From assembly GCA_020055645.1 (NCBI GenBank), contig CM034546.1, forward strand, positions 51,894,001-51,958,000: 64,000 nt of DNA. The letters run 5' to 3'. Origin of the DNA: Tomocerus qinae (taxonomy: Eukaryota > Arthropoda > Collembola > Entomobryomorpha > Tomoceridae). The position numbers and the translations under genes were made by a program. The notes beneath the pieces were generated by a model. That model did no database searches, was not told where the DNA came from, and saw only the letters and a program-made list of their open reading frames with translations. Shown one piece after another: positions 57,054-64,000 of this stretch; within the stretch, counting starts at the first letter, position 1, and each line of letters starts with the position of its first letter.

Positions 57054-59161
57054 AAATATCAACACTTACATTTACAACTATGGCATTATTGTAAAAACAT
57101 AATTTTTTGATATTTTCCATTTACAAATACTATGGGCAAATAAATGTCGGGTCAACAATTATCGTGCAAATGCTTTATGCCTGGACGTTTATTATAGCAG
57201 TTACGGTATCAGTATCTAGTTAACTTGAACCATTGAGTTAGTAAGCAATATAGATCTGACATAACTTATTTTAACGTAATCAGCGTTTTCATTTCCAGTA
57301 AGAAACGGAAGCTTACTGTTTAGTCTTATTTTCACATGCTGACTGTTGTACATTCCTGTTGCTTTTCAAAACTTGTTCCGATTTGTTATCTCTGTCTCTA
57401 GCTTGTACAATTATGTATCTACATCAAAGACTTGAACCTGAAAGTGTTGTAAAAGTTTTTAGAATGTAGCTTCGAAAATTGACGTCTATTCCGTGTTTGT
57501 AAAAATATTTCCATCTATGTCAGTTATAGATTGTATAATTATTTTTGGTGAAGTATAATCTTAGGCTGAAATGTGCAAAAAGCGTTTACAAATTGCACAT
57601 TTACATAAAATAACAGATTAAATAGATTCAAAAGTTTATATGTGACATAGTTTACGAACTGGATTACATTTTTCGACGAAAAATAAAATTTGACCTCTGA
57701 CATCTCGTAGAGGTCAACACTTTTAAAATATATTTTCCAACTACAAACTATGACTTTACGAGGGCATCGGGCAGAATTTTGATGAAACAATTCCATATCG
57801 TAATTTTGAAAGGGAAGAAATTCGAATTTTTCACAAATTCAAAAAACCCCCGAGATACAGCGATTGTTGACTTCTGTTCCAAGTTTCATCCAAATCGTGC
57901 AGGTAGTTTCGCAGTTATTTCATATTCCGATTTTTGGTGTCATTTAGTGACTGAAATACTAAAAAATGAATATTTTGACCAAAAATGTTACTTTATAACC
58001 CTAAAGTGTACATTTTTTTCCATTTTTTTCATTTTCTTATATTAAATGATTTCTTTCTATATTATCACAGCGATAACTACATTATTTTATTAATTACTTT
58101 ATTAATTACATACATGTTGTAAATTAGTTTTCCGTGACAAGTCCCAAAAATTGTGAGCCTGTTATCTGATTTTCGGGTAAAGTAAACAGGAGTAATCATT
58201 CTCGGATAACATCGGGTGTTTGTTCTGTCTTGTGTTATTGACGGAGAATGGACGAGGATACTCAGAGCAATGCACTCAGTTAAATCGATTTTCTAACATC
58301 AAAACCTGCAGTAGAGGCAGCTTGGGAATTCTAGGCTATGTGTTCACCAGTAGAGATGCAGTTCAAGTTCAGATGTTGAATAATAGTAAAATGGGTCTTC
58401 ATTTATCTTCAGAGCGGAAGGATTTCATCTGTTGTTCTTTAGTTTGGATTGCATTGATATATAATACCTATATTTCCGTAATACGATTGAAACTTTAAAT
58501 ATTAATGAATAGGTATAAAGCATGTAAGGGGAAAGTGGGCACTCGTAGTGTTGAGTCCCAGATTCCTCTCCATCCCTAACTTGCCTGAGCAGCTTCAGCA
58601 TGCTCACCGGTTTCGGGCCTGGTCAAGTGGGTTAGTCCCCAAGTGTAGAGAATAGTCTGGGCACTCCTGTGCCAGACTAATACCCGGGTTGTGCACTATG
58701 TATGCATGTTGGTATGATTGAGTGAGTGAATGAAAGAGCACAGAACAATTGAGGAGCGAATGTTTATTTGACCAGGACTTCGTCTCCTGGTCAGATTCGG
58801 AATGAGGGAATTCCTGGATGCTTGTTATGATACATCAATTGTGTGTATGTGTTGTATGGATGGATTTAGGATAGTACACAGGTAAGATATAGATTAAGGT
58901 GTATATAGGTATTAGGGATTAGATAGGTAGGGAGATGAGGATGGCGACATGCAGATCACCGAAGATAAGGAATGGTGATAATCTGCAGAGACATGGGCAT
59001 GCATGGCTCCTGCAAGCATAAAAATGCAAAAGATGCGTGCGATGTGTCATCTGCGATCATTTACAAAAAAATATTTGAGTGCAGCGGTTTAAAAAATTAA
59101 TAGAAAAAAGCAGTCTCATCACTTTTATGAACTGGGTAGATATTTCCTACTAAATATTATA
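57054..59161. other. Intergenic between arrestins 8 and 9
   Basis: No gene supported. Contains a degenerate relative of the 13-kb foldback arm near 57880-57920, the duplicated promoter region (58200-58290) and a more GC-rich block at about 58540-59050 that may be a SINE or other repeat. Confidence 0.5.
58607..58690 (+). repeat. Possible tRNA-derived SINE head
   Basis: GGTCAAGTGGGTTAG (from about 58620) resembles an RNA polymerase III A box, a stable hairpin follows (TCTGGGCACTCCTGTGCCAGA, given as a 21-base span at about 58657-58677), and CCCGGGTTGTGCAC stands where a B box would be. The B box is poor, so this is only a suggestion; a full tRNA cloverleaf could not be drawn. Confidence 0.22.
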
Positions 59162-59287
59162 GTGTCACACAGTGAATTTTTGATTACATTAAAGAATCAA
59201 CCCAAAAATGGATATACCTATGGAGGTACTATCACTGGCCACTGGACAAGTTATAAGTGTTATCGATCGGGTGCTGAAACCAACAAG
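59162..59287 (+). pseudogene. Arrestin copy 9: decayed first exon
   Basis: Aligned with exon 1 of copy 8: the start ATG is GTG, the middle still reads NGYTYGGTITG, a short duplication (GGCCACTGG) breaks the frame, and the donor has changed to AACA/AGTAAT. The upstream 900 bases include the duplicated promoter region of copy 8. No normal exons 2-6 follow. Confidence 0.7.
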
Positions 59288-59613
59288 TAATCAAATACTA
59301 AAAATGAATAAACGTGCATTTATTTTGCTAATTCTGTCTCTTTAAATGGGAAACCAACATGAGTTATGAGCTTTGAGTTATGTTACGCTGAAACCACTTA
59401 AAACTAATGATTTTACGATACGGATTTGTGTATGTGAGTGAGAGCGTATATGTATATGTAGCAATGTATACGTAATTTGCAGTGATGGTCGTGATACAAG
59501 TCGAATGTGTAACTTTCTTAAAGGAGAATTTATTCTAGTCGTAATATTTTGATAGTACAGCAACTTATTCAGTACAGTCGAGTCGCACCGTTGTTTGGGC
59601 CACATGCCATAAT
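59288..59613. other. Short intergenic stretch, no gene seen
   Basis: Between the arrestin 9 remnant and the 3' end of peptide gene A. The - strand frame here has no support from splice sites. Probably 3' UTR of peptide gene A. Confidence 0.4.
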
Positions 59614-60375
59614 TTATGATTTGTGTAAACCAGTACCAGTAAACCCAGCGTGAGAAGCTGTACCTGCACTGCGCCCTGCCAGGTCCCAAAAATTAACATT
59701 TGCTTTAATGTCTATATTTACATACCTGCTCCAGCTCCATCATGAGCTCCACCCTAAAATTACCAAATCAAAATTTAATATTGGCTAGGAAAATTTATTT
59801 TAAAAATGACTATTTAATTTCCGTATTTTCTCAAATGAGCCTCACTTACGAAGTTTGAGTAGGACAAGGCACCGGCGCCAGCTAAATATTGTATTATATA
59901 TTAGTAAATATTAGTATTAGTATATAGAATAAATTTAAATTATAATTATATGCGTAGAAGATTTTGGGTATAGTACAATAATGCCAAACCATCCTTTATT
60001 CATGGCTACAACCTACAACTTGTACTTAAGTACTACTCAAGTTTTTGGTCTCATTTTGCATTAAAGATTACAAAAACGTCAAACTGCAATACCGCCCTAA
60101 AAATATAAAACTATAGTTAGTTTCAAAAATTCTTTACTTGTTAATTTATGTTTCAAGTAAAAGTAATAGGAATAACTCACAGAAGCTCCACATCCATGAG
60201 GGAGAGTCTTAGTAAGATCTGCGGCCAAGCTTTGACCATTAACAGTTAGTGCCTTTACGAGAAATGAAAAATTAATGTTTTGTTACTTGATTTCGGGAAT
60301 TCGAATGCGCTACATGATAAAAATTACTGTAGAAGCAACGGCAATGACGACAAAGACAAGAATGAAGATCTTCAT
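59614..60375 (-). CDS. Small secreted Gly/Ala-rich peptide, gene A
   Basis: Six tiny exons on the - strand: 60328-60375, 60181-60252, 60084-60096 (13 nt), 59850-59881, 59726-59753 and 59614-59675. They join in consistent phase (0,0,1,0,1) to 84 residues. Exon 1 is a signal peptide, MKIFILVFVVIAVAST. The mature part begins ALTVNGQSLAADLTKTLPHG and continues through GGIAAGAGALSYSNF, GGAHDGAGAGRS and GTGLHKS at the C-terminus. Exon layout, sizes and acceptor words match gene B, which supports the model. One problem: the donor after the microexon is TT where gene B has GT, so this copy may be mis-spliced or defective. Possible roles (antimicrobial, silk-like or cuticular peptide, pheromone carrier) cannot be told apart. 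The family was not recognised. Confidence 0.5.
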
Positions 60376-61118
60376 AGTTTGTGAATTACAAATCAAAATT
60401 GCTAATATTTATTTGTATATCAGTGTTAATTTGCATATGGTAAAGACAAAAGAAAACGCTTGATGCTTTTATATATCTCGTATGCGATGCTGCTCGGTAA
60501 GGTTATTTTGCTGAAAAATAATTGAGTAATAGAACACGATTGTTTTTAATTGTCATGCATTTCTGCAACATGTTTACACACCTTGTCTAATGTTCAGTAA
60601 CCCCTACATAAATCTCTCCTCAAAAACTGTGGATTTATTATTACCATAATACATATCGTCTGCTTAATATCTGACTCCTGATGCATTATTTTGTTACATT
60701 GTCGCAGCCATATGATAATTTGGTTTGTTACGTTGTAATATTAGGAAGACGATATCCCAAATTCTAATTTAAGTTTTAGCGATTCGGTCTTTTCGATAGT
60801 TTCATATCCCTGAAATTAATGAATACTCAGCAAAATTAAGCGAATTGAGAAAGTATGATTTTAATAAAAATTAAAATGGCTGTTCTTTAAGAATAACTCT
60901 ATTTACCAGAAATCCTTCCATTTTAGCGCACCAATAACATTTTTCGCAAGACGAGGAAACTTTAGATATTGGATACATATTCCATAAGGACCAATAAAAA
61001 TTTATTATTGAAATAGAAAATGGATTGTTTATTATTGAGAACAAAAGAGTTGGAACGTAGTTTGTTCAATTATACAACAAATACAATTTTAATGGTCCCA
61101 TAAATGATGATTGAGTCG
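60376..61118. other. Promoter side of peptide gene A and repeats
   Basis: No gene seen; contains the ATAT-flanked foldback 60657-60751. Confidence 0.4.
60657..60751. mobile_element. Short CGTCTGCTTAATAT foldback
   Basis: 95 bp, from CGTCTGCTTAATAT to the inverted ATATTAGGAAGACG, flanked by ATAT (60653-60656 and 60752-60755). Contains the TTTGTTACATTGTCGCAGCCAT module of the LINE-inserted foldback at 32763-33062. Confidence 0.72.
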
Positions 61119-61157
61119 AACGGTTATGACGACGAAGCCAAGAATGAAGACCTTCAT
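61119..61157 (-). pseudogene. Orphan signal-peptide exon of the peptide family
   Basis: Reads MKVFILGFVVITV and then loses similarity at the point where the normal exon has AS plus the donor. The 5' side (AATTCACAAA before the ATG) matches genes A and B. The sequence following the break (TTCGACTCAATCATCATTTA in - sense) is shared with the second orphan at 62636-62674. Confidence 0.55.
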
Positions 61158-61253
61158 TTTTTGTGAATTGCAAATCAAAATTGTTAATTTTTATTTTTAT
61201 TCTTAATTCGTATATGGTTTTGTATGCATATTAAAATTTTGAATATTTACACC

Positions 61254-61335
61254 CAGCAAAATGGCTACAATGGAATTAAAACTAGTTATTAATAGTAAAA
61301 GTAACTCAAGGATGAGCGAAATGTATCGTGTTAAG
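61254..61335 (+). pseudogene. Arrestin exon-3 remnant
   Basis: Matches the end of arrestin exon 3: MATMELKL, then INSKSNSR-like codons and the terminal VK before a GTAATT donor. Upstream exon parts are missing. A second, longer remnant with the same downstream sequence lies at 63175-63615. Confidence 0.6.
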
Positions 61336-61583
61336 GTAATTTATTGGCAAAACTTTAAAATATTGTATGTTCAGTACTCATAACATTCTTCTAGGCTCTA
61401 TGCTTCGTTCTAACAATATCCGATGATTATCACAGACGTCCAATTTCATGTTAATCTCTCGACATTATCAGACAAAAATAACGATATTGAATTTTCTTTG
61501 TATTGTTTTTCATATTCAATCAAAATATATTTTTCACAGCTTTTAGAGTTATTACCTGGTAATAACCAATTTCTTTTAGCTGA

Positions 61584-62393
61584 CTAGAAGAAATCAGCAG
61601 ACGAAGCCTGAGAATCTATAGCGGCCATTTCTTTGGGATCAACTGTAGCTCAAATAGTTATCATTAGATTATTACAGAGAAATAATGTTATAAAAAACAA
61701 CGTTTTTTTAATGTTTATATACATACCTGCGTCAGCTCCACCAGGAGCTCCAGCCTAAAATTGCCAAACCAAAATTTAATATTTGCTAGGAAAATTTATT
61801 TTTAAAATGATTATTTAATTTCACTATGTCTTACATCGGCTACGGCTGGTCTAAAGCCTCTGTAATAATAGGCTTCGTTAGCTAAATATTGTAATATTGA
61901 TTAGTATATTATATATTAATATTAGTATACTATATAGTAGTAATAATATGTATAGTATTATATATGAGGTAGAAGATTTTGAGTATATTGCAATAATGCC
62001 AAACTTCCACCATTCAAAGCTAAAACCTAAAACTTGTAGTACCCAAGTTTTTTAATTTCAATTTGTACTAAAGATTGCAAAAACATCAACCTGCACTAAG
62101 GATCTAAAAATAGAAAAGATTAGTTATTTCCAATAATTTGACTTGTAAAATTTACGTTTCAAGAAAACGTAATAGGAATAACTCACAGCTACTCCAGCAG
62201 CGGCACCGGCAATAGCAGCTTTTTTGTCATCACTTTTAGCAGCAGCAGCTAATGCCTTTCCGAGAAATGAAAAAGTAACAATTAATGTTTCATTACTTGA
62301 TTTCGGGAATTTGAATACCCTACATGGTAGAAAACTTAGTTTACTTCAGAAGCAACGGCGACGATGACAAAGACAAGAATGAAGACCTTCATG
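61584..62393 (-). CDS. Small secreted Ala-rich peptide, gene B (complete)
   Basis: Six exons on the - strand: 62346-62393, 62187-62255, 62091-62103 (13 nt), 61835-61881, 61727-61754 and 61584-61642. All introns have GT...AG ends and phases match gene A; total 87 residues. Signal peptide MKVFILVFVIVAVASE, then ALAAAAKSDDKKAAIAGAAA, the microexon codons ILSA, NEAYYYRGFRPAVAD, AGAPGGADA, and a last exon VDPKEMAAIDSQASSADFF. A 16-residue signal, an Ala-rich helix-prone segment and a YYYRGFRP centre suggest a short secreted peptide. The low-complexity Ala/Gly content resembles antimicrobial, cuticular or silk-type peptides, but no known family was recognised. The last exon overlaps a decayed arrestin-derived duplicate on the other strand. 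It is the most intact member of the cluster. Confidence 0.6.
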
Positions 62394-62635
62394 ATTTGTG
62401 AATTGTAAATCAAAATTGTTAATATTTATTCGTGTATCAGTCTTAATTCGCATGTGGTAAAGACAAAAGAGAACTGCTTTTATTTATGTCGTATGCGATG
62501 CTGCTCAGGAATGTTTGTCTCAACTGAAAATTAATTGAGTAATAGAACACGATTGTTTTCAATTTCATGCATTTCTATAACATGTTATTACACATTTAAT
62601 GGTCCCAATAAATATATATTATGATGACTAAGTCG

Positions 62636-62674
62636 AATGGCGATGACGACAAAGACAAGAATGAAGACCTTCAT
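62636..62674 (-). pseudogene. Second orphan signal-peptide exon
   Basis: Reads MKVFILVFVVIAI, then breaks off at the same codon as the orphan at 61119-61157 and continues into the same unrelated sequence. The two orphans therefore share one ancestral truncation. Confidence 0.55.
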
Positions 62675-62980
62675 GATTTGTTTGCAAATCAAAATCGTTT
62701 ATATTTATTCGTATAGTCTTTCTTAATTCGTATATAGTATATGCTTTAGTATTAAAATCTTGAATATGACTAATTTAAGCATATTTATTCTGTTTGCTTT
62801 TGATCATATTATGCCACGCTAATTTTGCTAACCATAGTAATTATCACAGGTATTGACAACCTCAGGAATTAATTAAATCTGTTGAATATTCAGCTATATA
62901 TATTTAACACGGTACATGCCCAGGGCTCAGACGTATCACTAATTTTAAACTTTATCTCTAATTTTTTTTTGTATTTACAC

Positions 62981-63018
62981 TGCTCCAGATAAAGATATAC
63001 CATCGTCATTTATAGGGC
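62981..63018 (+). pseudogene. Arrestin exon-3 fragment (DIPSSF)
   Basis: AAAGATATACCATCGTCATT encodes the highly conserved KDIPSSF stretch of arrestin exon 3; the frame is lost right after it. Isolated remnant. Confidence 0.55.
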
Positions 63019-63174
63019 AAAAAAGAAATGTTTGAATGAATTGAAAGTATAACGTTTGCGAAAGCAGTTTTATGGCAATTTTAATTTTTGCATGTTGGAT
63101 TAGATTATTTTACCTAACCTATTTATGATTGCGGATTTGCTTTTATTTAATTTATTTCTTGTTTGGATGCACAG

Positions 63175-63615
63175 GAATCAAAATTACATTGATTGGCTTA
63201 GGGGAAATAGTTTTTATAGCTCCTTATCGTGCCGAACACACTCATTACAATAATTACTGTGGTAACATCATGCAGGCTACGAGCTCATAGTTAATTCAAG
63301 ATGAACTTTTTGGAAATGAACGGTACTAATTACTTTTACTTCATGAAATGAAACTATAAATGTTAAACACTACTCTGTATGAAAAAATCATTTAGCAAAT
63401 AACAAAACCGCTAAGCTTCCATTAATTTCAGTACTCATTTTAATCCAAATTCAAATAAATCACTGACCTCTACTACAGTTTAGGGAACAATTTGTGTACA
63501 TTTTCTTGGAGGTGTTAAAAAGTAGATTTATACCCGACAAAATGGTTACAATGGAATTAAAAATTGTTAACAACACCAAAAGTAACGAAAAGGCGAGGCA
63601 AACATTTCTTGTTAA
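63175..63615 (+). pseudogene. Decayed arrestin exons 2 and 3 (copy 10)
   Basis: 63175-63330 matches exon 2 of copy 8 (GIKITLIGLGEIVFIAPYRA, then stops and frame breaks), ending at a CGGTACTAATT donor like copy 8. After a shortened intron, about 63400-63615 follows exon 3 (TAKLPLI, then PDKMVTMELKIVNNTKSN and TFLVK). Several stop codons and small indels. No exons 4-6 follow within the window. Confidence 0.65.
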
Positions 63616-63866
63616 GGTAATTTATTGGCAAAACTAAAATATTGTATGCTCAAACATTTCTTCTAGACTCCCCACTTGTTTCTATACCAAATCCGATGAT
63701 TATCTCTGACGTCCAATTTCATGTTAATCTGTCGTCATTATCAGATAAAAATAACAATTTTAAAACTTTTCTTCACATTGTTTATCATATTGAATCGATA
63801 TATATATATTTCGCCACTTTCAGTCAGTTATCACCAGGTATAATAACCAATTTCTTTCAGCTGGCT

Positions 63867-63924
63867 AGTAGAAATCAGCAGAAGAAGCCTGAGAAGCTGC
63901 AGTTGCACTATGCCATACCATTTC
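63867..63924 (-). pseudogene. Terminal exon of a third peptide-family member, decayed
   Basis: The - strand reads ATAASQASSADFY and a stop, corresponding to the last exon of gene B (IDSQASSADFF). The AG acceptor present in gene B (CTACAG) is CTATAA here. The surrounding 450 bp (about 63534-63990) duplicate 61254-61690. The rest of this member would lie beyond the window. Confidence 0.45.
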
Positions 63925-64000
63925 CTTCAATTATAGTTAAAATGGTTTCCATAAAATTATTACAGAGAAATAATGTCCGAATAATCATATCATAACTTTT

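Larger units (their letters stand above)
62394..63174. other. Promoter side of peptide gene B and remnants
   Basis: Holds the orphan signal exon (62636-62674) and a short arrestin exon-3 fragment (62981-63018). Nothing else coding seen. Confidence 0.4.

Noticed and set aside
58607..58690. A functional tRNA gene
   Set aside because: Only the A-box-like word is acceptable; the B box and acceptor stem do not fit, so at most it is a decayed SINE head.
60275..60463. 62-residue + strand frame
   Set aside because: Antisense to the signal-peptide exon of peptide gene A, which has the better splice and paralogue support.
63642..63995. 117-residue + strand frame at the window end
   Set aside because: It spans the antisense of a peptide-family terminal exon and a duplicated block; the counterpart at 61.4-61.7 kb does not keep the frame.

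Overview
The window reads as AT-rich, repeat-rich nuclear DNA of an animal, most likely an arthropod. Genes are split into short exons with GT/GC-AG introns. There is no operon structure, Shine-Dalgarno pattern or CRISPR array. The families present (alpha-arrestins, lipocalin-like secreted proteins, isoaspartyl peptidase, small secreted Gly/Ala-rich peptides, LINE, MULE and hAT-type elements) fit an insect or springtail. The exact taxon cannot be fixed by eye.

The backbone is a tandem array of arrestin-domain (ARRDC / alpha-arrestin) genes, all on the + strand, each built from six exons. Four copies are fully open: copy 1 (533-2820), copy 4 (15685-19375), copy 7 (44605-46927) and copy 8 (53578-57053). 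Copy 2 (3695-9086) is open except for a hAT-type MITE in exon 5. Copies 5 (23619-26805) and 6 (28873-30684) have internal deletions. Copy 3 (11293-11414) and copy 9 (59162-59287) are orphan first exons, and decayed exon fragments lie at 61.2-63.6 kb. The proteins keep one or two PPxY motifs, the hallmark for NEDD4-type ubiquitin ligase recruitment. Two features run through the array: a GC-AG intron 4 in every copy but copy 8, and a long-range inverted pair in intron 5 with compensatory changes between copies.

Region by region: 0-11.4 kb, end of an upstream gene and arrestins 1-3; 11.4-15.7 kb, intergenic with a 1.1-kb foldback element; 15.7-21 kb, arrestin 4; 21-22 kb, part of an unrecognised multi-pass membrane protein gene on the - strand; 22-30.7 kb, MITEs and arrestins 5 and 6; 30.9-33.8 kb, a lipocalin-like pseudogene cut by a LINE fragment; 33.8-34.4 kb, a small basic protein; 35.3-36.3 kb, an intact lipocalin-like gene; 37.5-44.0 kb, an isoaspartyl peptidase/L-asparaginase pseudogene carrying two insertions with 9-bp target duplications (a 2.7-kb composite foldback and a 2.4-kb MULE with a broken transposase); 44.6-48.4 kb, a segmental copy of arrestin + lipocalin; 49.8-50.8 kb, a 330-residue intronless ORF of mobile-element type; 53.6-57 kb, arrestin 8; 59.6-64 kb, a cluster of short secreted-peptide genes on the - strand with six tiny exons including a 13-nt microexon.

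The best candidates for something undescribed are the secreted-peptide family at 59.6-62.4 kb and the covarying intronic stem of the arrestin array. All exon boundaries were read by eye from splice consensus, reading phase and paralogue comparison; no transcript or database evidence was available.
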